Below, piece by piece: positions 1 to 12,133 of a stretch of 64,000 bases of DNA; position 1 is the first letter of the stretch; each line of letters opens with the position of its first letter. Position numbers and translations under genes: made by a program. The stretch is from Zygnema cylindricum (lineage: Eukaryota; Streptophyta; Zygnematophyceae; Zygnematales; Zygnemataceae), in contig JBBHKE010002538.1 of the NCBI GenBank assembly GCA_037447655.1, positions 1 to 64,000 of the forward strand, given 5' to 3'. Below the pieces are notes generated by a model. It saw nothing but the letters and a program-made list of their open reading frames with translations, was not told the origin of the DNA and did no database searches.

Positions 1-1112
1 CATGGCGTCTTCTTTCAAAAAAAATTGAAGAAGACGCCGTACAAATTTCAAACTGAACGCGCGAAATGATTGTGACGTCTCTTTTCGAAAATGTCCGTAC
101 ATTTTCAATTATATAACGTACAACTTCCGTGGTATTTCTGTTCAGTTCACTGAACAGAAAGTACCAATAAGTGCGACGCATATTTCCTGTTTAAATTCCG
201 TACATATCCGTAAAAAAATGTACAGTTACAGTAATTAGTTTACAGGTTTCCGTAAAATTTCAGTTTCAGTTTACAGTAAACGTTTTTTTACGATTTTTTC
301 AAAAGTCACGTATTATACGTTTCAATCGCAAAAAAGGAAAAAATGGCGCGATTTGAACAACTATGAATATGACATTAAGACCCATATTGTATTCTGACCT
401 ATTCGGACCATACACCGCGAATCGTTATTAGTGTCAAAGTTTAAATAGTGTTGAAGAAAATTTACCGTAATTGATGTTAATTAAGATTTTGATTTTTTTT
501 TTAAAAAAGGTGTATTCTAATTTCGACGTTTATGCTAATTTGGGAACAGCAAAAATGGAATATTTGCCGTAGGATTATAAACGTTAATATATGTATCCGT
601 ACAAAATATTAGAAATCGTACGCTGTCCCGAATTTAAATATCCGTACATGCCATACTAATTTACGTGTCAAAATAATCCCGTTTTTTTTAGCGCACATTC
701 TATAACGATTCGCGGTGTAGTTGTTCAAATAGTGCGATTTTTTCAATTTTTACGATTGAAACGTATGATTCGTGACTTTTGAAAAAATCGCAAAAAAGCG
801 CGATGTACTTTCTGTCCGGTAAACTGAACGGACAGTTTACAGGGAAAGTACAATAGTTTCTGTAAAATGTATGTTCATTAACGGAAACGTAATGAATTCG
901 AGGAAAAGAATTCGAAGTAAAGATACGTTGCAATTATTAGTACTTTCTGTCCAGTGAACTGAACAGATATATCACGGAACTTGTACGTCATTTCATCGAA
1001 AATGTACGGACAATTTCAAAAAGAGACGTTGAAACGTCACACTATTTTCACGCATTAAGTTTGAAAAATGTACGGGCGTCTTCTTCATTTTTTTTTGAAA
1101 GAAGCCGCCATG
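1..1112. mobile_element. Large fold-back element with ~170-bp terminal inverted repeats
   Basis: The first ~185 bases and the segment ~935-1112 are inverted copies of each other: CATGGCGTCTTCTTTC at the left matches the complement of GAAAGAAGCCGCCATGG at 1095-1111. The match runs inward through the paired GTACATTTTC, GTACAACTTCCGTG and TCTGTTCAGTTCACTG blocks. Further in, 284-366 pairs with ~720-800. The arms are diverged by small indels. No transposase reading frame is present, so this is a non-autonomous DNA element or MITE. The left tip may begin just outside the window. A smaller TA-flanked MITE is nested in its middle. Confidence 0.75.
411..719. mobile_element. TA-flanked MITE, copy 1 (nested)
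   Basis: The ends are TACACCGCGAATCGTTATTA at the left and its near-exact inverted copy ending CGATTCGCGGTGTA at the right, bounded by TA on both sides as expected for a Tc1/mariner-type (Stowaway-like) insertion. It sits inside the larger fold-back element. Related copies lie at 22079-22299, 33121-33323 and 49171-49712. No coding capacity was seen. Confidence 0.75.
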
Positions 1113-2950
1113 GAATGTTGAAAACGAAACCGCAAGGAAGCCGCCTCCCTATAATCTACCATGGCTGTCAGTCACATCAGATAGACGGACTTTGACAAAA
1201 TGTTTCCCTAAACATCATTCGAACCTGAAACGGCGACATTTTCATAGCTGCTATTTTCACTTATCCCGCTACCAGTTGATCAAGGAGGTCAGATACATGT
1301 CAAGTGTGTGACATATATTTAAATAATAATGATTGTTTACCCCTCATTTAACAGAAACCTTACAAACTGCGCTATATGCAAATTTTTTTTTTATTTTACA
1401 TGTACGAAATTGTACAGATGAAAATTCATTAACGATTTTTAACGAATTGTTCAAAACGTTCAATGCGATCGTTACGTATAATTCGTCGCGATTGAATCAT
1501 TCGCACTAAACGCTATAAACAACTATGATTCAAACCAATTGAAATATTCGGACCAAAAACTTTTATTTACACCATCAGATTCAGACGATCGCACGGTCGT
1601 TGATCAAAGTATTGATCTAAGAAGATCACATGAAAAGTCCATAACACAACTTAGGATAAAGGCGCCGACCAAAGGCCGACCATAAAAGCGTCTACTTTTG
1701 AACTATGATTAGAGTATTTTTGTACTTCACCATTGAAACAAAGAGCCCTCCGTTTATGCAAAAAGTACGGATCCCCAAAGCACGTTTCCTCCCAAACAAA
1801 AAAAATCTACCTCGCTTCGCTGTTTTGGAGGTCAGAAGCGACATAACACCTTCGCGCTAAGAGATGTACAACGTGTAAGGGTACGTCCCCGTGTAATCGG
1901 TACTTTGAAAAAGTATTTTGGACTGTAGAATAGATTTTCCGTACTTCTTTGAAGAACGTCCATATGTGCGAAAATGAAATCCGAACTTTGAAATGTGACG
2001 GTTATAGACGTAGGTACAACCAGTGACGATTGAAAACGACTACGAAAATTCCGACAATTAGTGACGCCAACAAAAACAACGACAGTTGTAGACGTTTAGA
2101 GTTTTGTGAAATCATAGATGTTTAGGGTTTGGTGATATTGTGACGTCACGCTCACTTGTGACAACGTCGACGTCACTGGTTCAATAACTTTCCGCCGTGG
2201 TTTTCCGATTTCGTTTATTCTAATTTTTTCGCTCGACTTGCCATTAAAAAAAAACCTAAAAGCTGTCAAAATTAATATTTTTAAAAGATCTTTCATTTAT
2301 ACCAATATTGTCGTCTCTCATTCTAAAAAGTGTGAGATAAAAGCGATTGTGTGAGAGGGGGAGGGGATAAGCGACAACGTCGCAACATTTTGCAAATGGC
2401 CCCATGAATGAAAGTGGAGGTCCGAGACCCCTGCAGATTTGTTTCCTTACATGCGTGTGACGGGCACGGAGAAAAATAGCGAGGACTCTCCCTCGTCCTA
2501 AAATTTTCACACTCTTTTGGCGTGTGCGTGGGTCATTTTTCATTCGCTATTTGGGCGGTACTTGAACTAAAATCACCCCCTCGAGGTGATTTTGGATGAA
2601 GTTTCTTTTTGGGCTGGATTCTCTTGCCCGGGGGTTGAAAAGGGGAAAACGCCAAATTACGTTCACATGACGACAAACACGCCGTACATCCAAAGTATGA
2701 ATTGTCATTTACTCTACTTTGGTGAAAATGATTTTCTCGTATGGCTAAAGTTTTTGTCAAAGTTCCTTGAATGTTAGAGCAAAAAGACAGAGAAAAATAG
2801 ATACTTTAATACTTGGGGACGTACCCTAAGTCCTTCAAAAAAATTGTCGGTCATGGTCCGAATATATTTGAGATTGCCAAATCGCACGGTCCGAGAAATG
2901 AAAAAAATAACACCAGAAAAAGAAGGGTGTGTCCCCATGTACTTATAACT
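1113..2950. other. Gene-free repeat DNA
   Basis: No gene was recognised. Fragments of known local repeats are present: an inverted piece of the CATAGTT hAT family (about 1560-1709) and a short inverted match at ~1728-1760 to the 379-bp tandem unit of 12861-13618. The rest is AT-rich with scattered GTAC-containing motifs and short reading frames that show no protein family signature. Confidence 0.6.
1560..1709 (-). mobile_element. Partial CATAGTT-type hAT element, inverted
   Basis: Read on the minus strand, it starts CATAGTTCAAAAGTAG at 1709 and continues through the same landmarks as the two full copies (TTATGGTCGGCCTTTGG, AAGTTGTGTTATGG, then CTTTTCATGTGATCTTCTTA, then a TTTGATCA block). 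The far terminus is not recognisable, so the copy is truncated or rearranged. Confidence 0.6.
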
Positions 2951-3634
2951 TAAGGTCACGTTCCATCAGTCGAAAAGTGGGGTAGTTTTCGGAAAATCCG
3001 CGACTATCCATACCAAAATCGTACCGCTTATTTTGTTTTTATACGCAAAGCAACATTACAGAGAATCTTGCCAATACTCTCTGAAGTTATTGGAGGTAAC
3101 ACTGACCGTCAGGTATCCATCCGCGAGGCATTTGCTTCATTTTTCTCTGTAGCTGCAAACGTACCTCAAGGAGGTGGGTTGGCATATACAGAAAAAAAAT
3201 TATCGCGACACGCTGGACGATTAAGCTACGTGTCACGATGGACAACCAACGAAAAATCACAAAAAATGATTATGGTACGTATCTTTCAAAATCAACTGAA
3301 AATAAAAAAAAAGTAATCTCGAAGTTGTCGTTCGTCGTGCTATTTCTGGCAACGCTTCTTCGTCACACTATTTCCAGCAAAGGATTTTCGTCATGTTCGA
3401 AACGAAGAACCTTAAAAAATGAGCTGGTGTTAAAGACTGGCGTTTGCAAAAAGTACAAAAGTTTTGTCATATTACGATTTGGTACGCAAGTACATGGTAC
3501 GCAAGTGAAGATTTGAAATGAAATTTGTCGGTGTGAAGATTTTTGAAAGATTTTAAATATCCGGTCAAAACCCACGTGGTGCCACTCAATGTATAACACG
3601 TGGTTTACAAACTCTTCGTGATGGAACATCGACT
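2951..3634. mobile_element. TTCCATTAG-family element (older copy)
   Basis: It begins AAGGTCACGTTCCATCAG followed by CGAAAAGTGGGG, the family's left signature, and ends near ATGGAACATCGACTAAG, roughly its inverted form. The same ~620-bp sequence recurs in diverged form at 7871-8550 and more loosely at 14021-14880. No intact protein is encoded. The final ~60 bases belong to the exactly duplicated block. Confidence 0.55.
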
Positions 3635-4317
3635 AAGAGTGGCCTTCCATTAGGGTAAAAGTGGGGTTTTTATTGACGGCCGTACCGTTTTGTAAAGGTC
3701 CGTATATAATTTATTTATTTTCAAGGAAAACATCATTATAGAAAGGCGTAAACTCGGACCGTCAGATGTTATTACACTTTTTATCTAAGACGACATGTCA
3801 CTAACCTTACAGTTGTTAAAATCGTGCACAGGGAGGACAATACTCGAAAACTTAACGTGTAAAATTAGGTCGCGTGGAAAAGGTAAAAAGAATCCACGAT
3901 GAGCGCGCGCGTATGTGCGTACATGTTGCAAAGGCCATGTGCTTTCCGCTAGGGTGGCTGCGAATCCGCCGAAAATATCCCGTCACACTTCCACCATCAA
4001 AGTTTGCCGCCGCCTTTTTGTCGCTACGTTTTGGGTAGTACATTTAATGCCCCTCTGGACGAGTCATTAATTACATGCGGTGGTACAGATATTATCTCCG
4101 CTGGTACAGATATTACCTCAGCTCGTACATATATTGCGTTCAAACTTTGCATTCTAAGATTCTTTCAAGATTTTAATCATCTAATATTAACCTACGTGTT
4201 ACCAACCAGAATGAGCCACGCAAAAAAAAATGGTTTAATGACGCGACCTAATGGAAGGCACGCCCTTTAGTAAAAAAAATTGTACAATTACTTAGACGCC
4301 TAATGGAAGTCCACCCT
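3635..4317. mobile_element. TTCCATTAG-family element
   Basis: The left end is AGAGTGGCCTTCCATTAGGG followed by AAAAGTGGGG. The right end is CGCCTAATGGAAGTCCACCCT, an imperfect inverted match. The interior is non-coding, with several CCGTAC/GTACGG motifs. An identical copy lies at 8552-9234 within the second duplicated block. Confidence 0.6.
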
Positions 4318-5010
4318 CAGGGTGAGGTTCCATTAGGGGAAAAATATCGTTGTTTACTGAAAGTCGTACAGTTTTGTACAGTGCCGTACCAAAAAAAAAA
4401 ATTGTCACAAAAATAAGCTTACTGAATGAGCGATTTGATTCTCCACGTTTATAGGTGTAAACGTGGACCGTCGGATGCCTAATCGAATACGCCATTGTCT
4501 AAAACTTTCAGTTCGCAACAAATGACCCGGAGAAGGTCAATTTTTAGCGCTTGAACGAATAGCATCGTGCCTCGTGGAAAAGTGAACAAATATCCACGAC
4601 GACCGCCGGACCAGGTGGGTACACCTCGCATATGACATGTGCTTTCCGCCATGGAGGATGCGAGGCCACCGGAAGCAGCAAAAAAATCTTTGAGGGAGGA
4701 TATTGTTTCACGCTTCTGTTGCCACCCGCTAACCATTTTGACATTTTTGTATGTTTTTACAAATCTTAAGTTTGTCCGCCCGTACACATTTTATTCAATA
4801 CATCGTACGAGTCACTTTTTACCTTCGCTGGTACAAATATGTGGTCATAATTTGCCGTCGGATATTTTTTGAAAATTACCAGAATCGTATCCATCTATAA
4901 CGTGAACAATTCAGAGTGTGCCACGCAAAGAAAATGTCGGTTACTGACCCGACACAATGGAACGTTAGCTTCAGTAAACGATTTTTTGACGTTTACTAAG
5001 ACCGTCTAAT
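4318..5010. mobile_element. TTCCATTAG-family element abutting the previous one
   Basis: It starts AGGGTGAGGTTCCATTAGGG directly after the preceding element and runs to about TCTAATGGGAGAACGC. A third, independent copy of the same interior, roughly 88-90% identical by eye over the stretch I compared, is at 30064-30730. Two overlapping frames stay open in both copies (for example the GWQQKRETISS-containing minus-strand frame). Both frames are conserved equally, which reflects DNA identity rather than coding. The identical duplicate is at 9235-9927. Confidence 0.6.
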
Positions 5011-5488
5011 GGGAGAACGCTCTCACGGAAACATTCCATTAGGCGGTCCCAGTAAACGTACGGAAAAGTCTACTGACAGCGTTTACTGGAAGTCCGCTCC
5101 ATTTGTTTCGGGCAAGTGAAAAACTTTTCGAAATTATGGTTGGTGCCACGTACTTAGTGTTCACATTTTGAAAATCTAAAAATATTATTCAAACTGAAAA
5201 TCTAAACGATAATATTTGTACGAGCGGAGGAGGTTAATGATTCATACGAAAAGTTTGCGGCCAAATTTTAATTTTGAAACTGGAAATCAAAATTTTGAAA
5301 CGGAATGGCAAAAAGACGCCACAAACTTTGAAGGTCGGTGGATGTCAGACGAAGCGTGCGAAGATGCTTTCGGTTGATGTGTATCTAGTGTGGCAGGCGG
5401 CACATGGCATGTACGACGTGCACGCGTGTGATCGCTTGTTCAAAGTAGATATTTTTTTGCTTTTTCACGTGTACCAATGTTAATCATT

Positions 5489-5532
5489 CAGTGGGCCCCA
5501 ACTCTCCTCGCGAGGAGAGTTGAGGCCCACTG
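5489..5532. repeat. 44-bp near-perfect palindrome
   Basis: The two 22-base halves, meeting at CTCG/CGAG, are inverted copies with one mismatch (GGGCCCC against GAGGCCC). The sequence could extrude as a long hairpin. The same palindrome is at 10406-10449 in the duplicated block. It lies between transposon fragments and no flanking direct repeat was identified. Confidence 0.9.
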
Positions 5533-6072
5533 GATAATGTGCGCGATTGCTTCGCGGATCTCAAAAAGTGAAACATCCAACGGTCAAGAATTACGACTAC
5601 ATCATTGGAGCTTTCCGACAACTTTCCAGTAATGATGTTTCGCTAACAAAAAAAAATGGTACGGCTCTGCACGACATTGTACGAAAACGTACTGCTTCTA
5701 GTAACAAACCCCACTTTTCGTCTAATGGAATATTACCCTCGATTAACCCGGCCCGTAGAGTTGGTCGTAGGATTACAAAAACGTTTGATGGAACGATACC
5801 CTTAGCGAACTTATTTTGTGATTTAGCGCGACTCCGCCTGACTCGATTTTCAAGTGTCTCTATGTGTCATAACGAAATCGTAACTCACGCAGTGGCGATT
5901 GTATACGTCGACAATACCTATGACAGTTGTCAACGTCTACAATTTGTGTTGTGGTGTGGCGGTCGGAAGGAAAGATGCAACGGACGGAGCGGATACAAAG
6001 GAAAGAGACTACGATCATCGAGACCCGTCGGACCAGTTTGTCCCATTTGCATTGGAAAATTTGTGATCTTTG

Positions 6073-6225
6073 GACAAGTCCTTTGATAACTTCCTTTGCC
6101 AATGTGCACGAAAAACGTTTGAATCTCGGGGTCTCAAGAGTCCTCCACCGATCCTTTTGGTTGCGTACTACAGTCAACATGTCTTAATTGCACTTCAGCG
6201 GGCGCAAGCTGCGGCCCTCCTTCCA
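6073..6225 (+). pseudogene. Remnant of an unknown repeat-encoded protein (50-aa conserved segment), copy 1
   Basis: Translation from the TTG at 6073 gives a segment beginning LDKSFDNFL and ending ALQRAQAAAL. A diverged copy on the minus strand at 15704-15854 encodes the same segment with 36 of 50 residues identical. About half of the identical residues use different codons, so selection once acted on the protein. An in-frame TGA lies just upstream and no full-length frame remains. I do not recognise the family. A transposon-encoded or retrotransposed host gene fragment is possible. The exact duplicate is at 10990-11142. Confidence 0.55.
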
Positions 6226-6400
6226 CGTAGCACACTAGCCAATGGCTGGTGGGGTCTTCTTGACCTTCCACCAAGGGACCTAGTTCATACTTATGTTCTC
6301 CGTGGTTGTGGACATAAGCTTGTCTATGGGTAGACTAGTCTAGGTTTTTTCATCTTGTAGGTGGTCAAACTCTGGTATTGTTTTTTGCCGGTTCTTTGCT

Positions 6401-7870
6401 TTTTTTGAGGGATGTAATGTAAAGGTCTCTACTTTCAATCTTGATGTCGCGATCAAGAATTGTAAAATTTTGTGATGATGATAGTTTCTTTTGAGTTTTT
6501 TTAACTTTTATAGCAATGTGCAGTGAGTGTAGTCAAATTTAGGATGATGCTTCATGGTTTTATAGCTTAAATACTGGTTTATATGCTCTTGTTTGTTCAT
6601 ATTTTAACCAAATCTGATTGACTTTTATTGTGCAGGAACATTTGAAATTTATATACAAGTTTAGAAGATGTTATTTTAGTTTTAAGTCGATTCGCTGAAG
6701 GTGAAGCTTTGTTCAAAAAGAGAGGGAGAGAGAGAGTGTGATTGTCTTGTAGTGTAAATGGTTTTAGTTATGCGAAGTTCGCTGTAATTTCTGGGTTACA
6801 CTTTGTTTTTATATTTTCCTGTCTTATCTAGAAATATAAAATACAAATTTCCTTAGTGTGTTTTAGAACAGAAGGGATAGTTTTTTAGTTTGGTGGTCGG
6901 TCTAGAAATGTGTCTCCAACGAACATAAAAATGTGTCTTTTTGAGTTTTCCCGGTTTTATTAGTCAGCCTAGCGCTATCCGTGGCACACAGGTAAATTTT
7001 GTGAAAACTATTAATTTATTGTGAAAACTATTATTAAATTGTGGAAACTATTTTGTGAAACCCTATTGTGTGAAAACTATGCCAACATAATGATCTTAAT
7101 ATTTCTAGGTTAAGAAAAGTTAAGAACAATTTACAAATAAGAAAAAATAAATCACAACTTTTGGATGTCTATTGCATTGCATGTCATGACTCTCACTCGC
7201 AATAAATGCTCCTTGCACAAATTTCGAGAACAAAAAATCGAACACAAAAGCTATACGTTTTTAAAGTATTAAAGCACCCCTATAATATTCTGGGAGCGGG
7301 AACGGGAGCGTGTCATGTCACTCCGGGAATTGCGGAGCGAATGCGATTACATCAATTCACTCGTGCGTGTCGTTTGCGACGTATACGGGACAGACTGTAC
7401 TGTAGCATTCAACGCCCTACCAATGAGGTAGGGATGTTGGCTAAATGAAAAGTACATCTATATGACGCCTTCATGATTCGTTAATGTCGACATATGCCTG
7501 CAGATGCTGTGCATTATAGCAGTTAGTGCACGTGTATAGATCTGTAATAAATGTGGATTTTTAAATGGGTGAAACTGTCCTAAATCGGTGTAAAAGGGAG
7601 GGTATGAAAAAACGTTTTTCTCTCGTAGGCTTTGCGGCCGCGCTACGCAGAACATATCGAAACATGCGGAGTTAAGTGACGATATGAACATCTGGCTGAT
7701 ATTCAGTATCTGGTACCGCGGGGAATCGGAATTCCAAAAATCTGAATTCACCCTCGATATGAATTCCTACCTTTGAAGTTTAAATTTGAAATCCACCATA
7801 CTTTTCACACCTATCATTATCTACTTGTCAAGAACGAGTATGCAACAGTAACGTTCGATTTAACCTTTCT
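6401..7870. other. AT-rich spacer, no gene seen
   Basis: Nothing recognisable was found. The sequence is AT-rich with a short GTGAAAACTATT-type repeat near 7010-7080. An 80-residue frame around 7206-7448 has no family signature. It separates the two copies of the exact duplication. Confidence 0.5.
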
Positions 7871-8550
7871 CTTAGGGTCAAGTTCCATCGGCCGAAAAGT
7901 GGGATAGTTTACAGAAATCTGCGCCTATCCATACCATACCGTACCCCTTATTTTGTTTTATAATCGAAACAACATTAGAGAGAATCTTGCCAATACTCTC
8001 CGAAGGTCCGGGAGGTAATACTAACGTCGGATATTCATTCGCGAGGCGTTCGCTTTATTTTTCTCCGTAGCTGACAATGTACCTGTAGGAGGTGGGTTGA
8101 CAACTACAGAAAAAAATGAATCGCGACACGCTGGATGATTAGGCTACGTGTCATGATGGACAACCAACGAAAAATCACAACATTTGCACATGGTATGTAC
8201 CTTTCAAAATGCAACTGAAAATAAAATCAGTAGTCTCGAAACGGTCCTTCATCGCGCTATTTCCAGCAACGCTCTTTCGTCACACTATTTCCGGCAAAGG
8301 ATTTTCGTTATGTTCGAAAACAGGAACTCTAAAAAATGAATTGGCGTAGAAGAGTGGCGTTTGCGAAAAGTACAAATGTTTTGTTGTATTATGACTTGGT
8401 ACGCAAGTACATGGTATGCAAGTGAAGATTTGAAGTGGAATTTATCGGTGTAACAAAATTTGAAGGATATTCACTATTCGATCGTAGCCAACGTGGTGCC
8501 ACTCAATGTATAACACGTGGTTTACAAACTCTTCGTGATGGAACATCGAC
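7871..8550. mobile_element. TTCCATTAG-family element (diverged sister of 2951-3634)
   Basis: It begins GGGTCAAGTTCCATCGGCCG followed by AAAAGTGGG and parallels 2951-3634 throughout, with many substitutions and small indels until position 8491. From there the two become identical. The sudden switch marks the edge of the recent duplication. Confidence 0.55.
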
Positions 8551-11317
8551 TAAGAGTGGCCTTCCATTAGGGTAAAAGTGGGGTTTTTATTGACGGCCGT
8601 ACCGTTTTGTAAAGGTCCGTATATAATTTATTTATTTTCAAGGAAAACATCATTATAGAAAGGCGTAAACTCGGACCGTCAGATGTTATTACACTTTTTA
8701 TCTAAGACGACATGTCACTAACCTTACAGTTGTTAAAATCGTGCACAGGGAGGACAATACTCGAAAACTTAACGTGTAAAATTAGGTCGCGTGGAAAAGG
8801 TAAAAAGAATCCACGATGAGCGCGCGCGTATGTGCGTACATGTTGCAAAGGCCATGTGCTTTCCGCTAGGGTGGCTGCGAATCCGCCGAAAATATCCCGT
8901 CACACTTCCACCATCAAAGTTTGCCGCCGCCTTTTTGTCGCTACGTTTTGGGTAGTACATTTAATGCCCCTCTGGACGAGTCATTAATTACATGCGGTGG
9001 TACAGATATTATCTCCGCTGGTACAGATATTACCTCAGCTCGTACATATATTGCGTTCAAACTTTGCATTCTAAGATTCTTTCAAGATTTTAATCATCTA
9101 ATATTAACCTACGTGTTACCAACCAGAATGAGCCACGCAAAAAAAAATGGTTTAATGACGCGACCTAATGGAAGGCACGCCCTTTAGTAAAAAAAATTGT
9201 ACAATTACTTAGACGCCTAATGGAAGTCCACCCTCAGGGTGAGGTTCCATTAGGGGAAAAATATCGTTGTTTACTGAAAGTCGTACAGTTTTGTACAGTG
9301 CCGTACCAAAAAAAAAAATTGTCACAAAAATAAGCTTACTGAATGAGCGATTTGATTCTCCACGTTTATAGGTGTAAACGTGGACCGTCGGATGCCTAAT
9401 CGAATACGCCATTGTCTAAAACTTTCAGTTCGCAACAAATGACCCGGAGAAGGTCAATTTTTAGCGCTTGAACGAATAGCATCGTGCCTCGTGGAAAAGT
9501 GAACAAATATCCACGACGACCGCCGGACCAGGTGGGTACACCTCGCATATGACATGTGCTTTCCGCCATGGAGGATGCGAGGCCACCGGAAGCAGCAAAA
9601 AAATCTTTGAGGGAGGATATTGTTTCACGCTTCTGTTGCCACCCGCTAACCATTTTGACATTTTTGTATGTTTTTACAAATCTTAAGTTTGTCCGCCCGT
9701 ACACATTTTATTCAATACATCGTACGAGTCACTTTTTACCTTCGCTGGTACAAATATGTGGTCATAATTTGCCGTCGGATATTTTTTGAAAATTACCAGA
9801 ATCGTATCCATCTATAACGTGAACAATTCAGAGTGTGCCACGCAAAGAAAATGTCGGTTACTGACCCGACACAATGGAACGTTAGCTTCAGTAAACGATT
9901 TTTTGACGTTTACTAAGACCGTCTAATGGGAGAACGCTCTCACGGAAACATTCCATTAGGCGGTCCCAGTAAACGTACGGAAAAGTCTACTGACAGCGTT
10001 TACTGGAAGTCCGCTCCATTTGTTTCGGGCAAGTGAAAAACTTTTCGAAATTATGGTTGGTGCCACGTACTTAGTGTTCACATTTTGAAAATCTAAAAAT
10101 ATTATTCAAACTGAAAATCTAAACGATAATATTTGTACGAGCGGAGGAGGTTAATGATTCATACGAAAAGTTTGCGGCCAAATTTTAATTTTGAAACTGG
10201 AAATCAAAATTTTGAAACGGAATGGCAAAAAGACGCCACAAACTTTGAAGGTCGGTGGATGTCAGACGAAGCGTGCGAAGATGCTTTCGGTTGATGTGTA
10301 TCTAGTGTGGCAGGCGGCACATGGCATGTACGACGTGCACGCGTGTGATCGCTTGTTCAAAGTAGATATTTTTTTGCTTTTTCACGTGTACCAATGTTAA
10401 TCATTCAGTGGGCCCCAACTCTCCTCGCGAGGAGAGTTGAGGCCCACTGGATAATGTGCGCGATTGCTTCGCGGATCTCAAAAAGTGAAACATCCAACGG
10501 TCAAGAATTACGACTACATCATTGGAGCTTTCCGACAACTTTCCAGTAATGATGTTTCGCTAACAAAAAAAAATGGTACGGCTCTGCACGACATTGTACG
10601 AAAACGTACTGCTTCTAGTAACAAACCCCACTTTTCGTCTAATGGAATATTACCCTCGATTAACCCGGCCCGTAGAGTTGGTCGTAGGATTACAAAAACG
10701 TTTGATGGAACGATACCCTTAGCGAACTTATTTTGTGATTTAGCGCGACTCCGCCTGACTCGATTTTCAAGTGTCTCTATGTGTCATAACGAAATCGTAA
10801 CTCACGCAGTGGCGATTGTATACGTCGACAATACCTATGACAGTTGTCAACGTCTACAATTTGTGTTGTGGTGTGGCGGTCGGAAGGAAAGATGCAACGG
10901 ACGGAGCGGATACAAAGGAAAGAGACTACGATCATCGAGACCCGTCGGACCAGTTTGTCCCATTTGCATTGGAAAATTTGTGATCTTTGGACAAGTCCTT
11001 TGATAACTTCCTTTGCCAATGTGCACGAAAAACGTTTGAATCTCGGGGTCTCAAGAGTCCTCCACCGATCCTTTTGGTTGCGTACTACAGTCAACATGTC
11101 TTAATTGCACTTCAGCGGGCGCAAGCTGCGGCCCTCCTTCCACGTAGCACACTAGCCAATGGCTGGTGGGGTCTTCTTGACCTTCCACCAAGGGACCTAG
11201 TTCATACTTATGTTCTCCGTGGTTGTGGACATAAGCTTGTCTATGGGTAGACTAGTCTAGGTTTTTTCATCTTGTAGGTGGTCAAACTCTGGTATTGTTT
11301 TTTGCCGGTTCTTTGCT
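8491..11317 (+). repeat. Exact 2.8-kb duplicated block, copy 2
   Basis: This is the partner of 3574-6400 in the same orientation, offset 4,917 bases. It contains the duplicated TTCCATTAG elements, the palindrome at 10406-10449 and the coding remnant at 10990-11142. After 11317 the sequence diverges completely from the downstream flank of copy 1 (CTTTGCTCTTGTTGG against CTTTGCTTTTTTTGA). Confidence 0.95.
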
Positions 11318-12133
11318 CTTGTTGGCATTATTCTGTTTCGTTTCAATTTTTAGGCGTAAATTAATTATCTTGTGACTCATGTAGTCTCCAAGTGTTTTTT
11401 TTAGTTTTATATCTATTGTACACAAATGATTTTGCCATCACATTTTTTGCAATAAAGACTTTTTTGTATTTGCGTTGTCGCACGTTGTTTTTTGGAACAA
11501 CTTGTGAAGTCGCATGTCCTTCCATGACATTGTAGACGTACTTCCTTCTGGCTTGTGTCGTTTCATGGTTGAAGAAGATGCGTTTTGCCTTTGTGTCTCT
11601 TGTTCGGTCGACGTGAAATGGCATCAGAATCTTAAGTCCACTGAAAAAAAAAATGTACCGAACGAGGACAGACAAAAATATATAAATTGTATATTTTTTC
11701 TAGTCGCACTGAATGCAAATGGGCATCGAATCGTCACTTGAAATCGTTTGAATTTTGTTGAGATTTTCGACACGTGCGAATTTGTGATATTATTTGTTTA
11801 GCGAATATACTTTGATTTAAAACACATCGTCGATGTGTTTTAAAGAAAAGTGTGAAGATGACGTTTATTGACGTGGCTTTGGGTCAAAAAACACAAGACG
11901 TCAACAAGTAATAGATTTTAAGTTCGACGTTGACGCAAAATGTACTTCTACTTTTTTCGATATATATGTACGGTTGTAAATTAGGCCGTACGACGCTAAG
12001 TTGTACAAGAAAACGACAGAAAAAAAACCTTACTTTGGCACATGGGGACATACCTTTAGACGGTAAAAAAATGAAAATCAAGAGAACACCGGCAAAAAAA
12101 AAAATACCTTTGAGCCAACAACTGGGTACGGAG
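11318..12133. other. Spacer without recognisable gene
   Basis: Nothing supported was found. Short reading frames of up to ~120 residues overlap on both strands with no family signature. A GATATATATGTACGG stretch and scattered GTAC motifs are typical of the surrounding repeat DNA. The last eight bases (GTACGGAG) are the target duplication of the next element. Confidence 0.5.

Larger units (their letters stand above)
3574..6400 (+). repeat. Exact 2.8-kb duplicated block, copy 1
   Basis: This block is the same as 8491-11317 at a constant offset of 4,917 bases. Every reading frame in it recurs unchanged at that offset. Identity starts abruptly at ACGTGGTGCCACTC and stops abruptly after GGTTCTTTGCT. 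The flanks just upstream (2951-3573 against 7871-8490) are homologous but clearly diverged. The block holds at least three TTCCATTAG-type elements, a 44-bp palindrome and a remnant with coding character (6073-6225). It could be a recent segmental duplication, a gene-conversion tract or an assembly artefact. Confidence 0.95.

Noticed and set aside
4479-4787. 102-residue minus-strand frame resembling one at 30255-30641
   Set aside because: The similarity reflects ~88-90% DNA identity between two element copies. An overlapping frame on the other strand is conserved equally, so there is no protein-specific selection.
5547-6086. 179-residue open frame (and identical copy at 10464-11003)
   Set aside because: It starts next to a palindrome, runs through element ends such as the inverted TTCCATTAG signature and overlaps other open frames. 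No family signature; the two copies are identical only because the DNA is duplicated.
3574-6400. Helitron as the cause of the 2.8-kb duplication
   Set aside because: The block does not begin with TC or end with CTRR preceded by a hairpin, and it is not bounded by A and T.
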